A stretch of DNA of 64,000 nucleotides from Sipunculus nudus (taxonomy: Eukaryota > Annelida > Sipuncula > Golfingiida > Sipunculidae): positions 77,884,659 through 77,948,658 of the forward strand of contig CM049313.1 in assembly GCA_026874595.1 (NCBI GenBank), given 5' to 3'. Of the stretch, positions 36,357-46,197 are shown in pieces. A program made the translations under genes and the position numbers. The notes beneath the pieces are model-generated. The model searched no databases and had not been told where the DNA came from. It saw nothing but the letters and a program-made list of their open reading frames with translations. Position 1 is the first letter of the stretch. The number at the start of each line of letters is the position of its first letter.

Positions 36357-37030
36357 TTTAAAGTCCCGACTCAATCAAATATTCACAGGAGAAGAGGCCA
36401 AGGTTAAACAGCCGCCCTCGTCATATTAAGGATTGAGAAGGGCGTAAAGGTTTAAGGTCCGACTCAATCAAATATTCACAGGAGAAGAGGCCAAGGTTAA
36501 ACAGCCGCCCTCGTCATATTAAGGATTGAGAAGGGCGTAAAGGTTTAAGGTCCGACTCAATCAAATATTCACAGGAGAAGAGGCCAAGGTTAAACAGCCG
36601 CCCTCGTCATATTAAGGATTGAGAAGGGCGTAAAGGTTTAAGGTCCGACTCAATCAAATATTCACAGCAGAAGAGGCCAAGGTTAAACAGCCGCCCTCGT
36701 CATATTAAGGATTGAGAAGGGCGTAAAGGTTTAAGGTCCTACTCAATCAAATATTCACAGGAGAAGAGGCCAAGGTTAAACAGCCGCCCTCGTCATATTA
36801 AGGATTGAGAAGGGCGTAAAGGTTTAAGGTCCGACTCAATCAAATATTCACAGGAGAAGAGGCCAAGGTTAAACAGCCGCCCTCGTCATATTAAGGATTG
36901 AGAAGGGCGTAAAGGTTTAAGGTCCGACTCAATCAAATATTCACAGGAGAAGAGGCCAAGGTTAAACAGCCGCCCTCGTCATATTAAGGATTGAGAAGGG
37001 CGTAAAGATTTAAGGTCCGAATCAATCAAA
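36357..37030 (+). repeat. Homogeneous 93-bp satellite block (about 7 copies)
   Basis: Near-identical 93-bp monomers beginning GTTTAAGGTCCGACTCAATC. Single changes such as CAGCAG for CAGGAG near 36666 and CCTACTC for CCGACTC near 36738 mark individual copies. This is the young edge of the larger array. Confidence 0.95.
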
Positions 37031-37586
37031 TACAAACTTTATTGCGGTATCATCGATCACTCCCATCTAGTCCATAATCAGGATAACCCCCCAGTAAATA
37101 CGCAAGATACTTCAGTGTCTGAAAGTCAAAAGCTCTTAACACAACTGTGAGTGGTAGAATTTTATCCTCTGTAAGAATTTGTTATTTGCTCCATTGTTAT
37201 CACCAATATCACTATTGTTCAACATCTATCATCTTTTTTTATTATTGGGGCATCAATCACCAAGACACCATTACCGGCATCATCATCTTCATCACCATCA
37301 TCATAATGCCGTCGCCGTCCCCCCTCCACACTGTATTATACCATCACCATAACTTCCTCCGCCATCAGGGTATACCATCATCCCCGTTCGTGTGAGTTAG
37401 TTTTGTGGTTTTTTTTTCACAACATAACTCATGAAATTATGAACTGAATCTCAGTGAAAATTTTTAGGTCATTTTCAGAATGGTTCAAGGAAGAATCAGT
37501 TATATTCAAGTGTAGATCCAGCATCCTCTCAGGATACAGGAGCGTCATCAAGGAATATTTACAAATGACCAGTCACTTATGCACGA
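37031..37586. other. Intergenic with degenerate ATC/CAT simple repeat
   Basis: CATCATC/CACCATCA-rich low-complexity sequence at about 37225-37380; nothing else. Confidence 0.5.
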
Positions 37587-38063
37587 ATGAACCTGAGACC
37601 ATGGGCCAAAAAAGTAAGTGAATGCAGACACGGTCAGGTCTCATGCACCTCGCTGGTCTGCCCACCTGATCAGGTCAGGGTCGATTGCCAAAAACTTAAG
37701 GGTGTTTCAGCTACGGGATTTCAATGTCCGCGGAGCGTTTTTGAAGCATGTGCTCTCAGTTCCGAGATGAGTGGCTCGCTATACAGCCATCAAATAGTTG
37801 GCCTCTCCAACGGAGTCCAGATTAAATTAAACCGACTGATTAAAAAAGACATTAGAGGCCCGGTGCCGCCAGGACGGTACGCGTTCAATCCGTTCGCATG
37901 TGTCTGTGTGGTTATTTCACAACATACTGCAGTGTTTCCATGTGCGCGGTATCATGAACAAAATCTCATATTTTCAGGCCATTTCGGCGATGGGCCAATG
38001 AGGAATCGATTACATTTTGATACAGACACTTATGCAAATAATAAACATAAGAATATGGGCTGA
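37587..38063 (+). CDS. Uncharacterised 158-codon open frame
   Basis: Begins MNLRPWAKKVSECRHGQ and ends YANNKHKNMG. It has six Cys in its first 55 residues but no recognised spacing pattern, no signal peptide and no transmembrane segment. It lies between two ATC-rich simple repeats with no obvious promoter or splice sites. It is one of the longer open frames outside transposons, but chance cannot be excluded. Confidence 0.22.
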   Translation: MNLRPWAKKVSECRHGQVSCTSLVCPPDQVRVDCQKLKGVSATGFQCPRSVFEACALSSEMSGSLYSHQIVGLSNGVQIKLNRLIKKDIRGPVPPGRYAFNPFACVCVVISQHTAVFPCARYHEQNLIFSGHFGDGPMRNRLHFDTDTYANNKHKNMG

Positions 38064-38159
38064 ATAAGAAAATGCAAATACAGGTTGCGGGGCAAATCAG
38101 CAATATAAACCCAACATTGCGGAGGCTTGCATTCATTGGACTGCAGATTTTTAATTTCT

Positions 38160-38640
38160 ATTGTCATCATGCACACGACCGTCATTATCATCAACATCAT
38201 TATTATTATATCTTAATTGTCATTATCCACTTCACGGCTATCATGACCTTCACCATCATAGCACTATCACGCCCATTGTTATTTTTATTACCTCTGTTAT
38301 CATCATCATCATCTTACCACTATTACTCCCATTGTTATTATTACAATTTTTATATTGTGATTATTCATTTCACTTCACGGCCATTATCATCATTATCTTA
38401 CCACTATTTTTTCCCATTGTAATTTTATAACCTCCCTAGTCCACTTCACGACTATCACTATCATCATCATCTTACCCCTAACACTCCCATGGTTGTTTTT
38501 GTAACCTCTCTTGTCATTGTACACTTCACCGCCATCCTCATCATCTTGGTCATTTCAGCACAATCACTTCCATTGTCTTTATTATAATTTCTATTGTCAT
38601 CATCCACTTCACGGCCATCACCAATATCATCGTTTCAGTT
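38160..38640 (+). repeat. Degenerate ATC/ATT simple repeat
   Basis: Dense CATCATC, TTATTAT and TTCACGGCCATCA words over about 480 bp. CACTTCACGGCYATCAT recurs about five times at intervals of roughly 80-160 bp, suggesting an underlying minisatellite. Confidence 0.75.
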
Positions 38641-38844
38641 ACACTGCCACTCCCACTGAATGTTAACTTTTTCTTAATTTTCAAATAGCAATTTCTTATA
38701 ATATTGAAATGATATTGATTTACTTTAGGGATGAGATCACTTTATATTTGTCTATACATCTATAAAAAATTAAAATGGTGTTCCTTCCCTTTCATGCAGG
38801 AAAATCTATATTATAATTGTCCGCACTGGAGTTTTGTCACGTAA

Positions 38845-39018
38845 CGCCTCTGTGACCACGCGTCTGTGACCACGCCTCTGTGACCACTCCTCTTTGACCA
38901 CGCGTCTGTGACCACGCCTCTGTGACCACGCCTCTGTTACTACGCCTCTGTGACAACTCCTCTGTGACCACGCCTCTGTGACTACGCCTCTGTGACCACG
39001 CCTCTGTGACCACGCCTC
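38845..39018 (+). repeat. 14-bp minisatellite, about 12 copies
   Basis: Unit CCTCTGTGACCACG with few variants (CGTCTG, CTCCTC, GACTACG). The opposite strand gives an apparent open frame repeating R-G-V-V-T-E-A-W-S-Q, which is a by-product of the period. Confidence 0.93.
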
Positions 39019-39059
39019 GGATATGCACGTTTTTGGTCTTGAAGTGTCGGGTATGATGC

Positions 39060-39689
39060 AAGGTGTGTCCTAAGGGGGATAGTTTCCCATATTAAAAAAA
39101 ATATCCAGAGATATTTCAAATTAAATTTCAAAGGATCTATCGCGGCGCCATCTGCCGGCAACTACGATTGTTTATCAAGGCAGTAAGCAGTTTGCTACTC
39201 TGATCCAAGACCTGACATCCTCCGCTACCGTGTTTCTGAGACTCATAGAGTCATGCACTACTAAATGTTTTAAAATTTTTTCACAACATCAACAAACACA
39301 ATTGGATTCTTTCAATAACATATGGAATAATCATCTTTATGGGCATGTTATAATTATGGCCAGTGCAATTGTCCACCTGTCACTCGCGTCATATTCTGTT
39401 ATCTATTTATATTGCAATAGTTTAGCCAGTTAGTTAAAAGTTTAAATATTGAAGCACCATATGTCGTATTAAGGAAGAAACTTGGTATTCAATTGCAACA
39501 TAATGAACGAGTAGGATCAGCTAGTATTTTTGATAAATCTGAAAAATAAATTCTTCCTTGCTTAATGACTTCATATATAAAAGTATTTTAATTTTGTACT
39601 TTTATTTATTGGTTGGATTAAAACAATTTAAAACAAGACGATCAGAATCGCGCTTGCCGGAAAAACTGACCCAGATTGGAAGATGAATA
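39060..39689. other. Intergenic, nothing recognised
   Basis: No gene or repeat recognised. Confidence 0.3.
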
Positions 39690-40470
39690 ACTTGAACATG
39701 TCATAAAGAAGACAACCGAGAAAGACAATGAGCCATAGTTTGTAAATGATGTACCGATATTGACAAAGTTACGATGGAAAGAATATTTGAAGTGTTTTCT
39801 TGACCTTGAACTTTGACCTATTTAAAATACACATACAGCTTCAAGAAATTGTTCCGATAAACGATAGGTGAAAGTTACAAAGTGGCTCCTTATAAACAGT
39901 GGCGTGTAGAATACTATATAACAGAGGCAAGAACCAACAAGAAGGCACAATTGACGGCAACTGACAGACAGATATACTGACAAAGTGACACAAAGTTGAG
40001 ACAAGATGACTCGTCCATGTTAGGGAGAAGACTCAGAGAAAGAAAATAAGCTATTGTTTATGAAATTCAGGTTTATAGTTTCGGAAATATGGCCAAAAAA
40101 TAATATGCTAAAGTATTTCGCGTGCTGCGCCCCCTTGCGGCTATTTGCCGAAACTGCAAAAATCGCTTTCGCGATATTAGTGCAAGACATAAGATGTATC
40201 AGTTTCAAAAAGTTTCCTGCAAATCTGTGGTCTGTAGAATGCTTTATGTAAGAGACAAGTACCAGCAAGCAGGCGAAATTGAGGACAACTGACAGACACT
40301 GACAAAGTGACACAAAGTTGAGAAAAGATGACAAAACCTTGTTATGAAGAAGACAAAGAGGAAGAAAATGAGCCTACGTTTGTGAAGACAGGACCAATAT
40401 TGACAAGGTTATGATAAATAATAAAGTTTCGATGTTTTTCGATGATCTTGCGCCTAAAGTATTCCGAGAG
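39690..40470 (+). repeat. Diverged ~320-bp tandem repeat, about 2.4 copies
   Basis: GAAGACAACCGAGAAAGACA at 39708 recurs as a GAAGACTCAGAGAAAGAAA form near 40025 and a GAAGACAAAGAGGAAGAAA form near 40348. CTGACAAAGTGACACAAAGTTGAG occurs near 39976 and 40299, and GTAGAATNCTNTAT near 39906 and 40236. Spacing is about 316-324 bp. Confidence 0.75.
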
Positions 40471-40785
40471 TTTCGCAGGTAGTATGGAATGTCGCTGATT
40501 TTTGTAACATTCGATATTAGCTCGCGAATGTCTCTTGTCTGCGTGATTTTGGCATGCGAATATCTAATCTCATGGATCATCATTGCCCTACCATGTATGG
40601 ATATTTGTCGATAAACTATACGAGGTGACTCAACTTTGACCAGGTGACAAACTTGCTGAATGCCGATAAATTTAACCGAAGTTACTGTGTGTATAGGGAT
40701 GCCAACACACAGGGAACAGCGCAGTGGAACATAGGCTGGTTTCGAGGTGTGTTTGTAGCGAGGAGTGTCTGTAGCTACAGATCGT

Positions 40786-40810
40786 GGGGGGGGGGGGGGG
40801 GGGGGGGGGG
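40786..40810 (+). repeat. G25 homopolymer
   Basis: Twenty-five consecutive G following ATCGT. The proline run of an apparent minus-strand frame across it is artefactual. Confidence 0.9.
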
Positions 40811-40959
40811 TGGTCGAGACCCAAACCACCAACCTTTTTTTGACCAATTTTAAACCATGACAGGTAAAATTCTCGGAATCATCACACAATGACACCCTTT
40901 GACCCGAACATTGAATACCGAATGTCACTTACACATAAAATGATTGATATTCGCATGCG

Positions 40960-40960
40960 A

Positions 40961-41001
<41 letters not shown>

Positions 41002-41013
41002 TATATTATATAA
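40960..41013. repeat. (TA)n microsatellite
   Basis: AT dinucleotide run with one ATGTAT interruption. Confidence 0.95.
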
Positions 41014-42088
41014 AACATGCTGCATATTAAGAGATAAATAAAACGTCTTCAAAAACTAATATGAAAAAGAGTATAAAACCAACCATTACTATGCGACATT
41101 TTATTGAATTTACATACACCATACTGCAATGAAGATAAAATGTCCAGCAAATTGCTCAAACCTATTATTTCATTTTGCTGCACGCATCCTGTGTCAAAAA
41201 TATCCAAATCTTAGCTAGACTCGACTGCATATATGTAGGAAAAACGAATTCGACCATAATTCTAGCTCTTATTTACCACACTAATAATTCATGAGCCAAT
41301 GCGGCTAATCACGGTATTAATTGCAAGTGTTCAGAACAATAGCCATGACAACATGACACACAGGCCTTCTGAAATAAACTGATAGGGCCTGGAGTCATGA
41401 TGGCAGTCACAACAGAACGCTCATTCTAAGGGTCGGATCAAAATATTTAATGTCTGGTATTATTTGGCATCACAGGCTTATATAGTCGTATTATATGTGC
41501 TTAATATCGAAGAAAAAATGTTGTTACACATAATTAATTACATTTATTACCTTCTTTCATCACTGTGGCACCGATTCACGTGAAGCGGTACTTCGCATTC
41601 AAAAGTGAAGGTGTCATGGTCGTATATGTAAACTTGGAAGTCGGAAGCCGGACGCCGGAAACCGAGGAATCGTTTTATAAATAATGCAATTTAAAGCATA
41701 TACAAAATGCTAACGCTTCAATACCGTTTTGTTTTTTTCCCCCGATAGAATAAGATCTTTATTATCATTCTGTGAAGAATAATAGTTATCCATTCTTCAA
41801 TCTGAACGTTATGGACGATTTTGTGCTCGGAAGCAATCTCGGAAGTCAGTCAGAAGTGCTGGGATGTTATCCAATGTGTATAACTCGGAAGTCACAGAGA
41901 CGCACTGGTTAACTTGTGGTCAGTTAAGAGCCACAGCCCAAATGCAGTTTCATTATAATTATAGTTGCATGCATATATCAAAATTGCTTATGCATGATTT
42001 TGCTTTGAATGCGTGAATAACACAAACATGATACATAATCGTAAAACTATAAGTTCTTAATTTTTTTATTGGTAAATTTAATATATAT
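41014..42088. other. Intergenic, nothing recognised
   Basis: No gene seen. CTCGGAAGTC/TCGGAAG words recur near 41640, 41830, 41847 and 41883. Confidence 0.3.
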
Positions 42089-42093
42089 ATATA

Positions 42094-43108
42094 TGTAGCA
42101 GTATTTGTCACATCAGTGGCAGAATGGAAAATACTGGGGTCGTGGGGGCGCACACACACAGACGTCTGACCTCATCCAAGGCACAACACAGCGTGCTTTA
42201 CAGTTTTTACTGTGCTGGAATGAGAGACAAGAAATATACAAAAACTGAACTCCCCAGTTCAACGGTTGTCTGCCAAGTCATATTTACAATTTAAAATGCA
42301 CAGGATCAGACCTGCTGACTTACAAAATAATACATAATTACGAAATATGCCTCAGTTACAGAATGTACAGTATTTACAGCGACACCTCGCAATCATAATA
42401 CACTGCGCTGGCAAGTATATGAAAAATGTCAGTGATCAGGCTACCTTTCTGACCAAACTTAGCAAAATATTACTACAGCAAGATTACTACAGCAAATAAT
42501 ACGTCTATGATATCGTTATTACCAGGAAAAATAGAACTACGGAGTGATGCAAGATTACTACAACAAATAATACATCTACAACATCGTTATCATGACTTTG
42601 AAAATAGAATAACGTTCTGGGTTGTGTTTACATTAACACAATAATTAAATCAGGAAATACACTGATAATTACATACCTGGAATGAGAGACAAGAAATATA
42701 CAAAAACTGAACTCTCCAGTTCAACGGTTGTCTGCCAAGTGACGCTAGTCGAACTTGGCGGCAAAACCAGGTACATAATTAACATGTCAATGGACAATAT
42801 TACGAAACAACGGAGCAAATTAAATCAATGTTGAACAAAAACGTGCAAGTACTGGATACGTTTCCGATATTGCATATAACGCTTATTATGGCAACCTTTA
42901 TGTACGTGTGCCTTGTTACTGCATGAAAAACATAAAATGACGGATATTAATTAACAGGTCAAAGGTGACAACCCAGGTGCTATGCTCCGAGAAGGATTAC
43001 AAGTTGGCGCGCTACTCTCTGACCAATACAGACACAGGGTGCACACAATGTATGCATATCACATCAAATATGAAACAAACTAAACTAACGGCAGTGCACC
43101 CGGTCACA
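42094..43108 (-). repeat. 3' LTR of the Gypsy element
   Basis: Begins TGTAGCAGTATTTGTCACAT and ends CACCCGGTCACA on the plus strand, i.e. TG...CA termini in both readings. 1015 bp. It contains an internal 64-bp direct repeat (42215-42278 and 42677-42740). Confidence 0.95.
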
Positions 43109-43122
43109 TTTTCCCCCCTCCT
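43109..43122 (-). promoter_or_regulatory. Polypurine tract
   Basis: AGGAGGGGGGAAAA on the minus strand, directly abutting the 3' LTR. This is the primer position for plus-strand DNA synthesis in LTR elements. Confidence 0.92.
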
Positions 43123-43661
43123 GAGAAAATGTCGTCCCGACATTAAATACGATAAATTCATACTCCCATATAATAAATGCAACATCCAACAATATATGTC
43201 AGTTGTTTGTGTATGTTAAACGAAGTCAGCATCACTAACCCCAAGCAATGATATCGGTGGGTTATAAGTATCATTACAACATCATCTACTTGATAGGTGC
43301 TTGCATATTATTATCTACAAACTGGACCATCTTACAACAACATTACATTATCAAATAACTCTAGATCATCAAAATCATGATATAGCGTACCATGACCACT
43401 TGACACATGAACATAAGGTATGCATGGTCAGACCAATACCTCAGCGATGGCAATATCCATTAAAGGATAACAAAATCGCTCATGCTGTTTGCTGATATGA
43501 TATTGGGTATGTGATGTGCCTATATCAATAATAATCAGTGTGTCATTGGGCCCGAGTACCTAAAATTATCTTAAGAAGTGTTATATAAATATTAGCAGTT
43601 TCAGCTAGTCATCACTGTTTTATGGATACCTCAATAGATTAGTGTATTATATAAATACATA
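43123..43661 (-). other. Gypsy 3' untranslated region
   Basis: About 540 bp between the last open frame and the polypurine tract. No coding signal, and no envelope-like gene. Confidence 0.6.
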
Positions 43662-44279
43662 TTACGTATTCATCAATGGAGAAAGGGCATCTATTAGATT
43701 TTTTAGGTCGACTATACGGTTTTGAATGACAGAAGGTTCCCGGGGTTCTGGGTATGGTAAGCAACAGGTTTGTTGATATGAACATGGATCATACCACATT
43801 GGCGTCTTCTTGGTACGGTTCGAACGTCTAGGAATACTGGGAACAGACTGGTCCATAGTACACGGCTCTTCTGCGGTTTCGTCAGTGCAATGGTTGGTTT
43901 CTTCTAGGTCTGAGGTACCATCCCTCTCCAAACCATCCCGCGATCCCTCGGGTCCTTTAGGGTCTGCCGATGTTGACGTCTGATCGATCAGTGGGCGATC
44001 ATCCGGCGGGGCCTCACTCATGCTGTGTCGTCGAGGGGTTGGTTGTGGTTTTTTCTGGGACGTTGGGATTCGGTGATAGCCGCGGACACGGGAGATTTCT
44101 CCTGGGTTTTGGCTGCGGCATGATGCGTATAGGTTCCTCCTCAGATTCTTCCTCATCAGAGCTGGAGATGACATCAACTTTTCTGGTTTTATCTGAACGT
44201 TTTGACGTCGCCTTTGGTGTAACTGGCCGTTTCTTGGTGCTATGTTCGGTTTTATTCGGCGTGTCCTTCTCTGAAGCAT
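43662..44279 (-). CDS. Gypsy third open frame, +1 to pol; likely pol tail
   Basis: 205 codons overlapping the last ~265 bp of pol in the +1 frame. The product is basic then acidic/proline-rich, with PRRSNRTKKTPMWYDP near residue 150, resembling the RRSTRVRRPPxWY tail at the very C-terminus of many Gypsy Pol proteins. It has no signal peptide, furin-like site or membrane segment, so an envelope role is not supported. The most likely reading is that pol's tail was thrown out of frame, perhaps in the A-run near 44057-44062; a separately translated ORF3 is the alternative. Confidence 0.5.
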   Translation of the reverse strand: MLQRRTRRIKPNIAPRNGQLHQRRRQNVQIKPEKLMSSPALMRKNLRRNLYASCRSQNPGEISRVRGYHRIPTSQKKPQPTPRRHSMSEAPPDDRPLIDQTSTSADPKGPEGSRDGLERDGTSDLEETNHCTDETAEEPCTMDQSVPSIPRRSNRTKKTPMWYDPCSYQQTCCLPYPEPREPSVIQNRIVDLKNLIDALSPLMNT

Positions 44280-46194
44280 CTGGCGACAGATATCCTATCG
44301 GGAGAAGCAGATTGCGGTGCAATGTTTTCCTTGGTCCAATCCCATATTCGGCCTCAAGTTCGTATACTGGGACATCATCATTAATTTGACGCACGACCTT
44401 ATAGATGGTTTCCTGCCATCGATCACATAGTTTCTGTTTCCCTTTAACAGCGAGATTACGGATAAGCACCCTGTCTCCTGGCTGTAGTACGGCGCCTCTA
44501 CTTCGAAGATCGTAATTCCGTTTTTGTCGTTGTTGGGCCTTGCTGATGTTCTTAGAAGCCAACTCGTATGCAAATCTCAAGCGCTTCCGCAGATTCTCGA
44601 CATACCCTTGTTTTTGCTGTTTAACGCCAGTGCCAAACGCTACATCTACAGGTAAACGTGGATGTCTGCCGAACATCAAGTAAAATGGTTCATACCCAGT
44701 TGTCTCATTTGGAGTACAGTTATACGCATGGACTATCGGAGCGATGTAGTTTTTCCAATCAGCTTTCTCTTCGGGTTGGAGTGTGCCTAGCATGTCCAAC
44801 AGCGTACGATTAAACCGCTCACACTGTCCGTTCCCGCTCGGATGGTATGGTGAGGTCCGTGATTTAGCAATACCAGCTATCTCACACAGGTGTTTGATCG
44901 TGTTGCTTTCAAACTGTCGTCCTTGGTCACTATGCAATTTTGATGGAAACCCATAGTGAATGATGAAGTTGTCGAACAGTGTTTTAGCTGTTGTATAAGC
45001 GGTCTGATTCCGGGTAGGGTAGGCTTGAGCGTATCGGGTGAAGTGATCTGTAACCACTAGCACATTCTCGTATCCCCCTTTTGACGTTTCAATAGAAAGA
45101 AAGTCCATACAAACCAGTTCTAGGGGTTGGCTCGTTTTGATACTGACCAATGGTGCTTGTGGTTTTAGAAGTGTTTTTCGACGAACACACCTTCCACATT
45201 GGGCTACATACTCTTCCACGTCATTCGACATTCCGGGCCAGAAAAATCTACCTCTTAGAAGTTCCATGGTCCGATCACGTCCTGGGTGGCCAACCTGGTC
45301 ATGACATCTGGTTATTGCTTCCTTCCGGTGGGTGAACGGGAGCACTAATTGGAAAGACACCTCATTGTTCTGCAGGCGCTGACGGTACAATACACCATTT
45401 CGTAGACACAGCTTCTTCCCCCGACATAAACTACGCATCTCTCGCCAGTATGGATCATTGTCGGGTGTTATAGTTGGGTTTCCTTCTAGCATGTCTATGC
45501 ATTTTTTTAGAACTGGGTCTTTCCGTTGGAGCTTCACCCAATCAGAAACTGACCTTTGGTTTAGTACTGTATTCTCCAGTAGAGGTACAGCATTCTCAGA
45601 TAGAGATAAAATTTCTACAAATCCACTGGTTGGCATTTCTGTGTTAAAAATGGCCGATACGACTTGATTTTCGATTACCTGACACTCTTGTGGCCATTTT
45701 ATGCGTGATAACGAATCTGCATCGATGTTTCGTCGGCCAGACCGGTATTCGATGGTGAAGTTATAGTTGGCCAGTGCTGAAACCCATCGGTGACCTGTTG
45801 CATCTAACTTCGCTGAGGTAAGGATATACGTCAAGGGATTGTTGTCAGTTTTCACCGTAAACGTGCTTCCATACAAATAGTCATGAAATTTCTTTGTGAT
45901 AGCCCATTTTAGCGCCAAAAATTCCAGTTTGTGAACAGGGTACCGGTTTTCTGCGTTCCTTAATCCTCGACTGGCAAAAGCTATGGGCCGTTCGGTTCCA
46001 TCCGGTTGTTTTTGATATAATGCTGCTCCCAAGGACTCACCACTGGCATCCACATGCACAGAGAACGGTTTAGCAAAATTCGCGAAAGCAAGCACGGGTG
46101 CAGAGGTACACAGTTCAATAAGCTGTTCAAATGCTGCATGGTGACGATCTTCCCATCTGAAAATGTTGTTACCTGATTCTGTCGATTTCTTTGT
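44014..46194 (-). CDS. pol: Gypsy pol, downstream part: RNase H and integrase
   Basis: In the same frame as the upstream pol segment and separated from it only by the TAA at 46195-46197. Numbering from the codon at 46095: RNase H acidic residues D16 (VHVDASG), E58 (HKLEFLALKW) and D84 (VKTDNNPL); integrase zinc finger H265-H270-C300-C303; integrase core D331 (CMDF), D390 (HSDQGRQFE) and E426 (GQCERFN), with 35 residues between the last two as in DD35E; then a GPY/F-like module (DRWQETIYKVV ... LHRNLLLPI) and an acidic Ser/Glu tract near 645-655. All catalytic residues are intact. It ends STTQHE at 44014. Confidence 0.93.
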   Translation of the reverse strand, partial: TKKSTESGNNIFRWEDRHHAAFEQLIELCTSAPVLAFANFAKPFSVHVDASGESLGAALYQKQPDGTERPIAFASRGLRNAENRYPVHKLEFLALKWAITKKFHDYLYGSTFTVKTDNNPLTYILTSAKLDATGHRWVSALANYNFTIEYRSGRRNIDADSLSRIKWPQECQVIENQVVSAIFNTEMPTSGFVEILSLSENAVPLLENTVLNQRSVSDWVKLQRKDPVLKKCIDMLEGNPTITPDNDPYWREMRSLCRGKKLCLRNGVLYRQRLQNNEVSFQLVLPFTHRKEAITRCHDQVGHPGRDRTMELLRGRFFWPGMSNDVEEYVAQCGRCVRRKTLLKPQAPLVSIKTSQPLELVCMDFLSIETSKGGYENVLVVTDHFTRYAQAYPTRNQTAYTTAKTLFDNFIIHYGFPSKLHSDQGRQFESNTIKHLCEIAGIAKSRTSPYHPSGNGQCERFNRTLLDMLGTLQPEEKADWKNYIAPIVHAYNCTPNETTGYEPFYLMFGRHPRLPVDVAFGTGVKQQKQGYVENLRKRLRFAYELASKNISKAQQRQKRNYDLRSRGAVLQPGDRVLIRNLAVKGKQKLCDRWQETIYKVVRQINDDVPVYELEAEYGIGPRKTLHRNLLLPIGYLSPDASEKDTPNKTEHSTKKRPVTPKATSKRSDKTRKVDVISSSDEEESEEEPIRIMPQPKPRRNLPCPRLSPNPNVPEKTTTNPSTTQHE

Positions 46195-46197
46195 TTA
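46195..46197 (-). other. Premature in-frame stop in pol
   Basis: TAA interrupts an otherwise continuous pol frame between RT and RNase H. The frame is identical before and after (GAGAHRK-stop-TKKSTESG), so a single base substitution is the simplest cause. Confidence 0.9.

Larger units (their letters stand above)
33660..37030 (+). repeat. Satellite array, ~92-104 bp units, decayed to homogeneous
   Basis: All units share an ACTCAATC-A-(A)TATTCA core and an AAACRG...TTGAGA-RGGCGTA block. From 33660 to about 35200 units of about 92-104 bp are strongly diverged (CTCAATCCAGTATTTAGTT type). From 35300 to 36350 they are about 92-93 bp and moderately diverged (AGCCGCCTCG, GAGATGAGGCC). From 36357 to 37030 the unit is exactly 93 bp with only occasional point changes (unit starts at 36450, 36543, 36636, 36729, 36822, 36915, 37008). 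No open frames persist. Confidence 0.9.

Noticed and set aside
36357-37030. CRISPR-like regular repeat array
   Set aside because: The 93-bp units are contiguous and near-identical with no unique spacers, and the genome is eukaryotic.
38837-39061. Minus-strand 74-codon repetitive protein (RGVVTEAWSQ repeats)
   Set aside because: It is produced mechanically by the 14-bp minisatellite, with no other coding evidence.
40374-40928. 184-codon minus-strand frame with a proline run
   Set aside because: It runs through the G25 homopolymer and the 320-bp repeat; length depends on the homopolymer, and no domain is visible.
43662-44279. Envelope gene making the Gypsy element an errantivirus-like retrovirus
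   Set aside because: The frame has no signal peptide, cleavage site, fusion-like or transmembrane segment; it looks like a displaced pol tail.
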